Counted from the first letter of the stretch, positions 11,272 through 21,262 are shown. The stretch is 64,000 nucleotides of DNA from Sorex araneus (GCF_027595985.1 NC_073305.1:177081089-177145088); one strand, 5' to 3'. The notes: generated from the sequence alone by a model not told the origin. Numbers and translations are program-made.

Positions 11272-11964
11272 TTTTAATTTATTTATTTTTAATTAGAGAA
11301 TCACCGTGAGGGTACAGTTACAGATTTATACACTTTTGTGCTTATACTTCCCTCATACAAAGTTTGGGAACCCATCCCTTCACCAGTGCCCATTCTCCAC
11401 CACCCGTAAACCCAGTGTCCCTCCCACCCTCCCCAGTCCCATCTCCCCCCCACCCCACCCTGCCACTGTGGCAAGGCATTCCCTTCTGTTTTCTCTCTCT
11501 AATTAGCTGTTGTGGTTTGCAATAAAGGTGTTGAGTGGCCGCTGTGCTCAGTCTCTAGCCCTCATTCAGCCCGCAACTCCCTTCCCCCACATGGCCTTCG
11601 ACTACAATGTAGTTGGTGATCGCTTCTCTGAGTTGACCTTTCCCCGGAACGTGAGGCCAGCCTCGAAGCCATGGAGTCAACCTCCTGGTACTTATTTCTA
11701 CAGTTCTTGGGTGTTAGTCTCCCACTCTGTTATTCTATATACCATAGATGAGTGCAATCTTTCTATGTCTGTCTCTCTCTTTCTGACTCATTTCACTCAG
11801 CATGAAACTTTTCATGCCCATCCACTTAACTACAAAATTCTTGACCTCCTTTTTTCTAACAGCTGCATAGTATTCCATTGTATAGATGTACCAAAGTTTC
11901 CTCAACCAGTCATCCGTTCTGGGGCATTCGGGTTTTTTCCAGATTCTGGCTATTGTAAACAGTG
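11272..11964 (-). mobile_element. Young 5'-truncated L1
   Basis: The TSD agattagctctattttt lies at 11255-11271 and 11965-11981 without mismatch. Read on the minus strand, the insert starts inside the end of ORF2 (motifs ARIWKKPECP, LWYIYTMEYYAAV and SEMSQKERDRHRK). It then passes a stop codon into the G-rich 3' UTR and A-rich tail. The coding part appears unbroken, which together with the perfect TSD points to a recent insertion. Confidence 0.95.
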
Positions 11965-12467
11965 AGATTAGCTCTATTTTTATCAGACTTCCAGAGGAGG
12001 AAATTGAAATTAGTGTCTCATCTTATCAAGCTGGAGGGCAATTCCCAAATCTTATTGCTTTGATCATAGCTTTTAAAGTGTTGAAGACATTCATGATCAC
12101 AGAAAGAACTTTTGTTATGGTGCTTTGCAGAGTTGAGTTCCTGGGTGTGTGCCAGTTGGTAAACTGCCTCTGGTCCACAGGGAAACAAGTGCAGAGCTTG
12201 AAAGAAAAGGGTTAGAAAATCTGTGAGATAGTTGGCAATGCTATGGGACCAGGGATAGAGTTTTAGTGTTACCAAGCAGAATGTAGGCAGTTCATACATG
12301 ACAAGACTTGCTTGGTGAGTCAAAGGAGCATAGACAGCAGGTATCTGTGCCCTGTGTCCGTGCAGAGCTGTGTCCTGCAGGGCCATGCCACCTTCACAGT
12401 GACTGGGGTGAAACAAAGCAGGTGTCTTGCACCTGAGGTGCAAGACTTCTGAGTCATTCTTTTTTTT

Positions 12468-12667
12468 AATTTTTAGAATTTTAAATTTTTTTTAATGAAT
12501 TACCATGATGTGCAGTTACAGACTTAAAAATATTACATTTCAGTCATAAAATTATCAAGTACCCATCCCCCCACCAGTGCACATTTTCCACCACCAATGT
12601 TCCCAGTATCCCTCCTGCCACTCCTCCCCATCCCCCCACCTGCCTCTGTGGCAGGCACATTTCTTTT
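12468..12667 (-). mobile_element. 5'-truncated L1, 3' UTR only
   Basis: This minus-strand 3' UTR reads gaattaccatgatgtgcagt, then ccaccagtgcacattttcc and a C-rich tract (G-rich on the sense strand). It is bracketed by the sequence cttctgagtcattc at 12446-12459 and 12669-12682. Confidence 0.85.
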
Positions 12668-12690
12668 ACTTCTGAGTCATTCTTTTTTTT

Positions 12691-12856
12691 TTTTCTTTTT
12701 GGGTCACACTCAGCAATGTTCAGAGGTTACTCCTGGCTCTGCACTCAGGAATTACTCCTGGAGGTGCTTGGGGACCATATGGGATGTCAGGGATTGAACC
12801 CGGATTGGCCACTTGCAAGGCAAATGCCCAACCTGCTGTACTACCGCTCTGGCCCT
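12691..12856 (-). mobile_element. SOR SINE, short form, at a reused target
   Basis: The minus-strand SINE lies immediately right of the L1 fragment. Its right flank, cttctgaatcattc at 12857-12870, is a third copy of the L1 target sequence. The SINE therefore inserted at the L1's own TSD. Confidence 0.9.
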
Positions 12857-13043
12857 CTTCTGAATCATTCCTACCTTTGCAGAGGCACAAGCAGAGACTG
12901 GAGAAGCTGATGGCAGACCTGGGTGAGAACACACTGGAGTGACCATTTGATTTTATACCTGATTCCTTGGTCATGTGTCAGAATAGTCTCAAACAAACAA
13001 GGCACTCAAGAACTCAATCCAACTACCAGAGAAAGAGGATGAG

Positions 13044-13200
13044 GGGCTGGAGCGATAGTAGAGAAGGCAGGTGCTTCCTCTGCAGCGTCTAACCTAAGTT
13101 TGATCTCTGGCAGCCCCTATGGTCTCCTGAGCCCCATCAGGAGTGATCCCTGAGCACAGAGACAGTAGAAGCCCTGAGAACTGCCAGGTGTGGCACAAAA
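13044..13200 (+). mobile_element. SOR SINE, short form, diverged
   Basis: It begins gggctggagcgatagtagag and includes agtttgatctctggcagccc and ccctgagcacagagac. The A-rich tail at about 13196-13220 is irregular. Confidence 0.83.
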
Positions 13201-13372
13201 CCAAAAAGAAAAAAAAACGAATGAACAAGCAAACAAACAAAAACCAGAGAAAAGGGATTAATGAATCAGCTCATGTGCTCCTGGGCCAGGGGGTGGGTGT
13301 GGGGAAACTGGGTGTCAGTTGTTTTCTTTGTTTGCTGTAGAAAATCTAGTAGAAACCTATTGAGATTTAGGG

Positions 13373-13554
13373 TTTTCTTTTTCTTTTTCTTTTTTTTGGG
13401 TCACACCTGGCGATGCACAGGGGTTACTCCTGGCTCATGCACTCAGAAATTACTCCTGGCGGTGCTCAGGGGACCATATGGGATGCTGGGAATCGAACCC
13501 GGGTCGGCCGCGTGCAAGGCAAATGCCCTACTCGCTGTGCTATTGCTTCAGCCC
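13373..13554 (-). mobile_element. SOR SINE, short form
   Basis: This is an intact minus-strand copy with a CT-rich decayed tail at the left. The TSD cctattgagatttagg (about 13356-13371) matches cctattgagttttagg (13555-13570) with one mismatch. Confidence 0.94.
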
Positions 13555-13702
13555 CCTATTGAGTTTTAGGAAGGAGGTGAAGAGTGTAGTGTGACTTCCT
13601 ATGATCTGGAAGACCCATTGCCACCACTGGGCAGATTCTGAGGAGAGATGGAAGAGAGTTGCCTTTCTGTATATCTCTGTGGCAGAAACTAGTAAGTTAT
13701 AG

Positions 13703-13860
13703 GAGGGGTTGGGGAGGTAATACAGGGCTTAGGGCACATGCTTTACATGTGGCCAACTTGAGTTTGATCTCCATCATCTCATCACCCCCTGAACAGTGCT
13801 GGGTGTGCTCCTAAAGGCCCCTGAGCCCATCCCGGGTCACCCTGGTGTCTTCAGTACCAC
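13703..13860 (+). mobile_element. SOR SINE, diverged
   Basis: The head is ggggttggggaggtaatacag, with gagtttgatctccatcat as the B-box region. The 3' half is poorly preserved. Confidence 0.65.
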
Positions 13861-14857
13861 AGGGCTCAAGCAGCCCAGCATCCTTACATCCTTGGACTCA
13901 AGTGCTCAGGCTGGTTCACTGAGTCTCTCCAAGCCTGAACCACTTGGAAGGGTCCTTCCCAACCCCCCAAAAGAAGGTATATGTAGGTATGGACATGGTT
14001 TACTCTTTCACTCTTTGGGATGCCCATGAGATAGAAGTAAGTACTGTTTGTGGTTTTGAACATACAAACTCCACTGAGTTACCTGTGTGCTTTGAGGTGT
14101 TGATACTCCAAGGGAGAAGCAGATGTCCGAACAGACTTTGCCTTAATAGGAGATACTTAATATAACTGTTAGTTTCACAGTATTCTAAGAAGTGGAGAAA
14201 CTAGGCTGAGTTATTGGGTTCTGGCCTTCATGAAAGTTGCATTCTGGCAGGAGAGTTGGGCAGGTAACAAGTCTATATATAACTTCGTGTGTCTTTGGGA
14301 GAAGTAAGAGAACGGAATAAAGAAAGAGATGCAGAGAGAGGGCCCTGTGTGAGGAGGCAGAGTTTGATCAGAAATCTGGTCTCCTCGAGTTTTGATAATT
14401 GATAGGACCAAAAGACAAATGTTGGCTATGGGAAAAGAAGAGGCAATCCTGAGCTAAGACTAGGAGAAAAGGAGAGCACTGAGTCAGGGAGATGAGATGC
14501 CAAGACGACCCTGAAGAAGGAAGAAATATCAGCCTGATTTGCAGGGAATTGGGAGGAAAGGTTATCAGCACAGACAAAGGCAGATGGGGGGAGTGTTCCA
14601 TATTCTTGGAGGATGCCAGGTTCAGTCAGGTATGGGCAGAGTGAGGGTGTAGGAGCACGCGGTGGGAGTGTGTAGTAGATGCTGGAGAAGAACGTGAAGG
14701 CCAGAGCAAGAAAGCCTTGAATGCTTGCACTGAGCAATTTGAGCTCAGTCTGAAGTGAGTGGGGGAGTATAGAGGGAATTTTACACATACCATGCCAATC
14801 ACATTTACTTGCAGAAATTACCTATCATCTGTAGAAACGATCTGGAGAAATCATGGA
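13861..14857. other. Unassigned flanking DNA
   Basis: No repeat or gene is recognised. The 120-residue open frame on the minus strand at 14426-14788 is Ser/Leu/Pro-rich, without any motif I know. Confidence 0.45.
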
Positions 14858-14878
14858 GATGCTAAGACATTTTTTTTT

Positions 14879-15041
14879 CTTTTTAGGTCACACCTGGCAA
14901 CACACAGGGGTTACTCCTTGCTCTGTACTCAGGAATCACCCCTGGTAGTTCTCAGAGGACCATATGGGATGCTGGAAATTGAACCCGGGTTGGCCATGTG
15001 CAAGGCAAATGCCCTACCCGCTGTACTATTGCTCCAGACCC
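14879..15041 (-). mobile_element. SOR SINE, short form
   Basis: The minus-strand copy carries the TSD gatgctaagac(a)ttttt at 14858 and 15042. The body has a few substitutions, but the B box is recognisable. Confidence 0.92.
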
Positions 15042-15067
15042 GATGCTAAGACTTTTTTAAAAAAAAA

Positions 15068-15244
15068 TAAAAACCAGTAACAGCGATGGGTCACATCTCC
15101 CTGTCCCTGGAAGAGTCTCCAATGTGGCACTGTTGGGAAGGACGAGTAAAGAGAGACTTCAAAAATCTCAGGGCTAGGACGTTACTGAGACCACTCAAGA
15201 AAATTGATGATCAATGGGATGATGATGATGATGATGATGATATG
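15068..15244 (+). mobile_element. SOR-like long SINE, inserted-segment subtype, 5'-truncated
   Basis: It includes the block ctccaatgtggcactgttgg...ggacgagtaaagagag...atctcagggctagga, which is shared with 39172-39372 and 47990-48258. It ends in a deteriorated tail that has grown into eight GAT units at 15218-15241. The tRNA head is absent. Confidence 0.78.
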
Positions 15245-15455
15245 ATATCCACGGGACATCAAAAGAATGCCTAGTTGCCCACCTACAAGATGGTCGGACT
15301 TCTTTGTCAAGACCCTGAACAAACGGTTTGATGCTCTTCGTGTACCTGGAGTGAGCAGACGCCATTGGGCTACACTAGCACACAACAGGGACGAATGGAG
15401 ACATTACTGGCATCTGTTTGAGCAAATCTATGAGCAACAGGATGACAGGTGATAT
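15245..15455 (+). pseudogene. 3'-end fragment of an RTE-like LINE
   Basis: Reading in the frame of cca-cct-aca-aga-tgg gives [20 protein letters not shown], followed by a [20 protein letters not shown] segment and [10 protein letters not shown]. The arrangement P-P-x-R-W-x-D ... W-x-x-L-A-x-x-R-x-x-W-R is typical of the C-terminal tail of RTE/BovB-clade LINE proteins, as I remember that family. The frame stays open upstream through DIHGTSKRMPS, so the first ATG is not a start. The last 60 bases match the 3' end of the long SINE form. No reverse-transcriptase or endonuclease domain is present in this fragment. Confidence 0.65.
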
Positions 15456-15469
15456 ATTTTATAGAGTAG

Positions 15470-15610
15470 CTCACAATATTTGATTCCATTTAATATTCAA
15501 ACACCAATCCCACCACCATTACACCTTCCTACCAGCATATTTCAGATGTTTCCGTCCTGAATCCTAGTCCCTGCCTCAAAGCAGAACCAAAATAATATAA
15601 TATTTCCTTC
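15470..15610 (-). mobile_element. Old L1 3' UTR fragment
   Basis: The motif attcaaacaccaatcccacc followed by ccttcctaccagcatatttc resembles the reverse of older L1 3' UTRs (compare 8862-9095). It is short and diverged. Confidence 0.45.
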
Positions 15611-15663
15611 TAAGGCTGGTTGTTCCCTACTTTGAATCCCATCAGATGTGGTGCGGTACTCTT

Positions 15664-16132
15664 TATTTATTTATTTATTTATTTTATTTTATTTTATTGA
15701 ATCACTGTGAGAAAAAAAACAACAAAGCTTTCAGGTTTAAGTCTCAGTCATACAATGATTGAACCCTCATCCCTTCACCAGTGCACATGTTCCACCACCA
15801 AGAACCCCAATATACCCCCTCCCACCCAGCCCCCACCTTAGTAGCTAATGGTCTTCATTTTATTCTCTATACTTTGAATGCATTCAAAATTTTAATAGAG
15901 AACTCACTATTATTGTTTGGAATTTCCCCCTAACAATCAGGCCTGCTGAAAGACATCATTTAATAATTTATTTTCATTGCTAAGAATGAAGATTCTATGA
16001 GCTCTTGGTTTTGGATTTCTGATATTTTAGTTCAGTTCACAGTCTAGGTGCATGTCTGTAAGAAGCCACTCTGGGTGCCAAAATGGGTTAGAAGACCTCT
16101 TGGATCATAGTCTGTACGAGCAGAGGGTCTCA
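15664..16132 (-). mobile_element. Non-autonomous element with L1-type 3' end, 5'-truncated
   Basis: A 15-bp TSD, tggtgcggtactctt, lies at 15649-15663 and 16133-16147 without mismatch. On the minus strand the element reads gaggtcttctaaccc, then actgtgaactgaac, then the polyA-proximal region seen at 6950-7261. It lacks the GC/GGT block present in the 6539-7261 copy, and there is no L1 ORF sequence. The A-rich tail is (AAAT)n. Confidence 0.78.
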
Positions 16133-16147
16133 TGGTGCGGTACTCTT

Positions 16148-16520
16148 GGACTATGGGTACAGCATGTCCTATAAAGTGTCCAGGGAAAGGTTCACTTGTG
16201 GGTGAACTTTTTTCTGTCAGGATGTCGGGAGCAGCCATGAATGTGGCGGTGGTTGAGTTCTGGAGGTTTTCGACTGCAGGGTCTGGGTCCCTTGGGGAGG
16301 GGAGGGCTCTCACTCGCCCCCCTCTGGGGCATCCCTCGTGAAACAGCTTGCTATGGTGCCCAGCGGCATGGTTGTGGAGAGCGTCATGTTGATGCTAAGA
16401 CTTTGAACTCAGGGGAGTCCAGCTGAACAGGGAACTTGACATCGTTCACAACGTTTGGACACGGTGCGTGAGAGAAAAGGCCTTGGCCTTGAAGCTGTGA
16501 GGATGGCCAAGAAAGACTGG
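16148..16520. other. GC-rich unclassified segment
   Basis: The segment is GC-rich and CpG-containing relative to its neighbours (cgggagcagccatgaatgtggcgg and similar). It may be part of an older repeat of the same composite class, but I could not align it convincingly. Confidence 0.35.
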
Positions 16521-16524
16521 TGTT

Positions 16525-16582
16525 GGGGCAAAGGCGATAGGTCAATGGACTAGAGCATGTGCTTGTCTGCAGGAGACCCCCC
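16525..16582 (+). mobile_element. Old SOR SINE, left half (split)
   Basis: The sequence ggggcaaaggcgataggtca and following resembles a diverged SINE head. It is interrupted by the 1.4 kb insertion and resumes at 18015. Confidence 0.6.
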
Positions 16583-17544
16583 CCAGAAAGATTTTTTTTT
16601 TAAATTTTTTATTTTTTTTATTGAATCACCAAGTGGAGGGTTACAAAGTTCTCAGGATTATGTCAGTTATACAATATTCAAACACCCCTCCCTTCACCAG
16701 TGCCCATCTTCCATCCCCAACCCCCCCAGTATATCTGCCGCCCCCTCCCACCTCCCTAGTCCCCACCCTTGTACGTGATAAGTTTCACTTCATTTGCGCT
16801 TATCTCGATTACATCCCATGTTTCAACACACAACTCACTACCGTTGCTGGGGTTTCCCCCCAAAAAGAAAAAGACAGTCCTATTGCCAATGAGGCATTTG
16901 ATAATTCTCCATTACTAAGCATATAGAGATATTAAGTCCTGCTGTTTGTTACATAACTTTTCTTTTTCCCCCTTGCCCCGCGCCACCGAGTTCACGCCTG
17001 TTTTGTAATCGCCACGCTGTCTGACAAAGGGAAAAAAACCGAAGAGGATGGTTATTTCCCGTCATCAGCCGGCGTGGGGCTCTGGCTTAGTTGATAGTCT
17101 AGTAGAGTGTCTGGAAGCAGTTTCTGGAACCAAAGCTCTTGCGCTGATATCGGCTCCGGCTCGAGATACCACCAGCGTCCCGCTGGTCCATGTACCTAAT
17201 TTTTCCCCTTATTTCCCATTCCCACGCCACCAGGTCTGTTTGCTTAATGGACATCACACTATGTTTGACACCACGCCACGTTTCTTCCCGAGAAAGAAGG
17301 ATATTTCTTCTCAGCCGGCGTGGGGATATAGCTTAGTTCAGTCTAGAGAGATGGCTACCATTTTGATTGCCTTCAATATTTCAACAAAATACTTACTATT
17401 CTTGTTAGGATCACCCACAAAAGTCCGACCCATTAAGAAGGAACCATTACATACTGCTGATACTAAGATGACATTAGGTCGGTTCTGGGTTTCTGTCTAA
17501 AGTCCAGGGAAAAAGTTGAAGGAGAGAGAGAGAGATTTCCACAC

Positions 17545-17663
17545 GGGGGACCTGGCGGAGACTCTCAAGTCACATACTGCAGGTTGCTGGTGGGCTGCCG
17601 GTGTCCCAAGCAGCTCCATCCTCTTCGTCAGTCATTCTGGGGGTGCGGGCGCGGAGAAATGGG
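17545..17663 (-). repeat. Promoter-like monomer, copy 2 (inner)
   Basis: This 119-bp GC-rich block is nearly identical to 17880-17998. Next to it, at about 17671-17676, is a CACGTG E-box (gcccacgtggctgc), and the spacer has GC boxes such as ccccgccc. Confidence 0.85.
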
Positions 17664-17879
17664 AAAGCCCACGTGGCTGCACTCTCTTTAAGTGTCCGAT
17701 GTGGGCGGAGACCGGTACTTCCCCGCCCTCGATCCCCCGCCAGCCGCGCCGCGCACTTGGGTGCGTCTCTCCATTTTGTGCTCAGAAGTGGGGTAGATGC
17801 TGTGCTGTGCCCAGAGGTTGAGGGGAAGAGAGATAGATTAAAGAGAAAAAAAAAAAAGAGAAACGTCAGGCCCCCGCTC

Positions 17880-17998
17880 GGGGGACCTGGCGGAGGCTCT
17901 CAAGTCACATACTGCAGGTTGCTGGTGGGCTGCCGGTGTCCCAAGCAGCTCCATCCTCTTCGTCAGTCATTCTGGGGGTGCGGGCGCGGAGAAATGGG
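17880..17998 (-). repeat. Promoter-like monomer, copy 1 (outer)
   Basis: It is identical to the inner copy except for one base (17561 a versus 17896 g). The element begins exactly at its end, as expected if 5' truncation or the transcription start falls at a monomer boundary. Confidence 0.85.
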
Positions 17999-18014
17999 CC
18001 AGAAAGATTTTTTT

Positions 18015-18110
18015 AAAAATAGCTGAAAAAACACGATCCGCTGAGCACAGAGTGAAGAGTAGCCCCTGAACTTCACTGCATCTGGATCAAAAACAGACAT
18101 GCAAAAGCGA
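18015..18110 (+). mobile_element. Old SOR SINE, right half (split)
   Basis: The sequence gctgagcacagagtgaagag and ctgaacttcactgcatctgg continue the SINE body begun at 16525. This restores a single ancestral SINE when the insertion is removed. Confidence 0.6.
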
Positions 18111-18287
18111 CATCTTAAACCTTAGAACTTGCCTCTTTATTGCAGTAAAAGGAAGAGAGAGGGACGGGTCAGATCTAGTTAAGGAGTTGGACGACATTGG
18201 TGTCTCTCCCCTACTTAGGGGACCTGCCCAAGAGTGTTGGAGCACGTTCCCTACAAAGCTCTTTCCTGCTGTTCAAGTCACAGTCCT

Positions 18288-18466
18288 TTTTTTTTTTTTT
18301 TTGGTTTTAGGGTCACACCTGGCGATGCACAGGGGTTATTCCTGGCTCTGCACTCAGGAATTACTCCTGGCAGTGCTCAGGGGACTATATGGGATGCTGG
18401 GGATCGAATCCAGGTCGGCCGCGTGCAAGGCAAACGCCCTACCCGCTGTGCTATTGCTCCAGCCCC
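18288..18466 (-). mobile_element. SOR SINE, short form
   Basis: This is a full minus-strand copy. The TSD tcaagtcacagtcct lies at 18273-18287 and 18467-18481 with no mismatch. Confidence 0.95.
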
Positions 18467-18619
18467 TCAAGTCACAGTCCTGATGTCTTTGTGGCACTGT
18501 TGGGACAATGGCGAGCCAGATCTCTCCACCATATCTGTGACCCCCTTCACCTGTCGCTATATCCATTTCCTGGTTCTTTATTCCTAGTTATTCCTCACGT
18601 TAGTCCCTTCCCCCCAAAA

Positions 18620-18725
18620 CAGTAATTACTGATCATTTTATAGATGGATGAATAGAGGCACAGGGTGGTGAAGTCTATGACAGAGTATGTGACAAAAGCT
18701 AGGACCAACCCAGAAAGGCCAATCA
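18620..18725 (+). repeat. MIR fragment
   Basis: The motif attttatagatggatgaatagaggcacagggtggtgaagt resembles the core of MIR. It is old and diverged. Confidence 0.5.
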
Positions 18726-20165
18726 TGGGTTTTTGCAGGTAACCACCACTGACAACTTATACTCAAACCTGTCCCCAGCGACCTCATGATCCTCCTCCAT
18801 GCACTCTGCCTTCTCCTCAGGACTCATGGAGACCAGCAAAGCTGCAGGGGAATGTTCAGAATACGCTGAATCTTGAGTTCTTGTGAGTCATTGCCGGTAG
18901 AATCTCATATATGACCTATGTTTGCCTATTTGGGGTCAGAGTTGCACACCAAAATACCTCTGGCCCCAAAGAAAGAAAAAGTAAAAGGAAAATCTACACT
19001 ATTATGAGATGAACAATTGTGTTGTTCTCACTCCCTAAAGAACAGTGACAATGCAGTGTTCCAGCACTGGAGTGTGTTGGAATAAAACTAACAGAATATC
19101 AAAGGACAAATGAAGTTCCTTCTAATCTTATGCCAAAAACAAGACTAAAAATTACTTTTCATTTGTCTTCATTTTATCAAATCTTCAAGAGCTTGGAGGT
19201 AGGCCTCTTGCACTAACATTTATTATTGAAGATAAGAATTCTGTGTTGTGGTTCGTGGGCCTTGGGCTGTAATTATCAGTCTCTGGTAGATTACCAGGTG
19301 TTGCAGAATCATTGCAACATCTCCGCTTCAAGGAGTAAGGAAATTTGTATCTGAGTATAAATATTTGTATTTAATCCCCTTTCCCTCAGGAATAAACACT
19401 GGAATTCCCGATTGCCACCTGATGTGTTTTAGCCTAAAGATTAATTTTCAGGGATAAAGTATCTATATAAGTCTTGAAAGAAAGTTGCCCCCAGTCAGAA
19501 AGAAAGTGAAAAATATCCAAGAAAACACAAAGCAGGAGGAAGGATATTGATAAAGGATTGACTAGACTCCTACAGATTATGTTCACATTAGGTAGCAATT
19601 AATTGCCTTAAGATAAAAACTTCATCTTGTCTTCCAGGAAGGTCTCAGATCATTCAATTCAATTCAAATGATTCATTGTTTTTGAATAAACAGAATTTCA
19701 AAAACTTGTCTGAATTGTTAGAAATGAAATGTTTGCTTTGAGTTAGTATATGCATTGGGTGTAGAGGAAATAATGTTGAGGAAATAATGGTAGAAATAAT
19801 GATTCAGCTGAATTGAAACAGTTATCTGTGCAAAAGGTCTCTGGCTCTTTTCTAGATTTCTTTTGGTTTGTTTTCGTTTTTTGAAGCTCTCTTCCAGCAA
19901 GCAATAGTTTTTCTTTTATCTGTCAGGATGTCAACACTGAGTTTTAATTATTTAGACATGTGGTTGTGTGTTGGGGGTCAGGAAACATATAGTTCATTCA
20001 AATGTAATTATTCCTGGTGGCCCAATGCTGATTTGCATGTAAGTAGTGATTCAAAGTTGTAATTCTAAGTGATAATGACTTAGTTAAGGATTTGAAGATC
20101 AAGTGGTCTAAGGATTCCTCACTAATTATTTTCTTATAAGTTAAGATAAGGAAAACCAGATATAA
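18726..20165. other. Repeat-poor unassigned DNA
   Basis: No young or old repeat is recognised across 1.4 kb. This is unusual in this window. The sequence is AT-rich without a convincing coding frame, so conserved regulatory DNA cannot be excluded. Confidence 0.45.
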
Positions 20166-20175
20166 TCTTTTTGGG

Positions 20176-20331
20176 GGTGGGGGGGAGGAGGTGCACACTC
20201 TGGCAATGCTCAGAGATTACTCCTGGCTTTACACTCAGGAATTAGTCCTGGAAGTGTACAGGGGACCATATGGGTTCCAGGGATTAAACCCAGTTGGCCA
20301 CGTGCCCTACCAATTGTATTATCTCTCCAGA
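20176..20331 (-). mobile_element. SOR SINE, diverged
   Basis: The body motifs tggctttacactcaggaatt and ggggaccatatgggttccag are visible. The B-box region is shortened (taaacccagttggccacgtg). Confidence 0.8.
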
Positions 20332-20835
20332 TGTATTCTTGGATGGCCTCTTGTACCAATAATTTTTGAAGTCATAAGTGAAATCTGAGTCAAACACAAA
20401 GAAGAAATCAGTCCCTGCCTTGAGAAAAATGTAGCATGGAACTTCTCAGAAAGAACTTGGTGAATTTTTTTACACATTCTTTGAAGCTATTTTTGAATGG
20501 CTGAATTCATTGTCCGAAGACTCAAAATATAGGAGCTGGAATTTCTCTTTCCTTGCTCTTCCCCTGGATCTCAGACAGAATTTTCAGAATGATGTATATA
20601 TCCAGAGTGAGGCAGAGACTTTACGTGGTTTTTCCTTATTAACTAAAATTTTACCTGGTTTTCTTTTGATTGAAATTCTGGCTAGTTTAGTTGGTGGAGG
20701 CCAGTGTAGGTGAACATGGATGAGTACCTGGAGAAAGACATTCTAGGTGGGAAGACATTCTAGGCAGGGTCCTTTCTCCTCCACTATCTCCGGAATAACA
20801 GTCCCACTTTTTGCAGAGAGGTGTAAGATAGGGAA

Positions 20836-20950
20836 TTTGGGGATACATCAGGCAGTGCTCAGAGGCTACTCCTGGCTGTGTGTCTGGGGATGAGAAACGG
20901 TGCTGGGGATCTAACCACGGTCAGCAGCTTACCTCATGTTACCTCCTCAG
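20836..20950 (-). mobile_element. SOR SINE, highly diverged
   Basis: The minus-strand order is recognisable from caggcagtgctcagaggcta, cctggctgtgtgtctgggga and acggtgctggggatctaacc. Confidence 0.6.
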
Positions 20951-21164
20951 CCTCGTCTCTGAACTCATGTCTTGACCATGTGTTCAGGGTTTAGGAGATC
21001 TCTACTCCCCACCCGCAGGCAGGTGGAGTTGGAGGTGGTATGAATACTTATCAATCTCTAGGGGGTGGGGGCAATCACAAGCTGTTTCCCGGAAGTTAGT
21101 TTTCTTTCATGGGACACAGATCTTCTTGCTTGACTACTCCCTCAATTTCTTATGATGTCAGGGC

Positions 21165-21262
21165 CTCAGCCCCAAACCAGGAGCTACTCCTGGAAGTGTG
21201 CAGGAGATCATATAGGGTTCCGGACATCAAACCCTGTTGGCTACGTGCAAGACATCTTATCT
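21165..21262 (-). mobile_element. SOR SINE fragment
   Basis: The sequence ctactcctggaagtgtgcag, the catatagggttccggacatc block and the cgtgcaag end mark a partial minus-strand copy. Confidence 0.6.

Larger units (their letters stand above)
16599..17998 (-). mobile_element. Composite L1-tailed element with tandem promoter-like monomers
   Basis: The TSD ccagaaagattttttt lies at 16583-16598 and 17999-18014 without mismatch, so about 1.4 kb moved as a unit. Sense is the minus strand. From 5' to 3' it has two copies of a GC-rich 119-bp block (17880-17998 and 17545-17663, one mismatch, 335-bp period) separated by a CpG-rich spacer. Next comes an L1-3'-like block near 17350-17420. Then come two copies of a roughly 245-bp unit, marked by cagccggcgtggggctctgg at 17066 and cagccggcgtggggatatag at 17312. 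Last is the L1-type 3' end with G-rich tract, gtgattcaataaa and A-rich tail. I see no ORF1, ORF2, gag or pol. The monomer arrangement recalls mouse L1 promoters, and the composite build recalls SVA. An unusual LTR element is less likely because the right TSD abuts the 5' end and the left one abuts an A-tail. Confidence 0.75.

Noticed and set aside
11510-11965. A 151-codon plus-strand frame
   Set aside because: It lies antisense inside the young L1 at 11272-11964.
15211-15245. A short CRISPR-like or minisatellite array at the GAT units
   Set aside because: It is a simple trinucleotide run at a SINE tail, with no spacers.
16599-17998. Interpretation as a solo LTR or endogenous retrovirus
   Set aside because: The TSD is 16 bp and one end is an A-rich tail with a polyA signal, which fits L1-type target-primed insertion rather than integrase.
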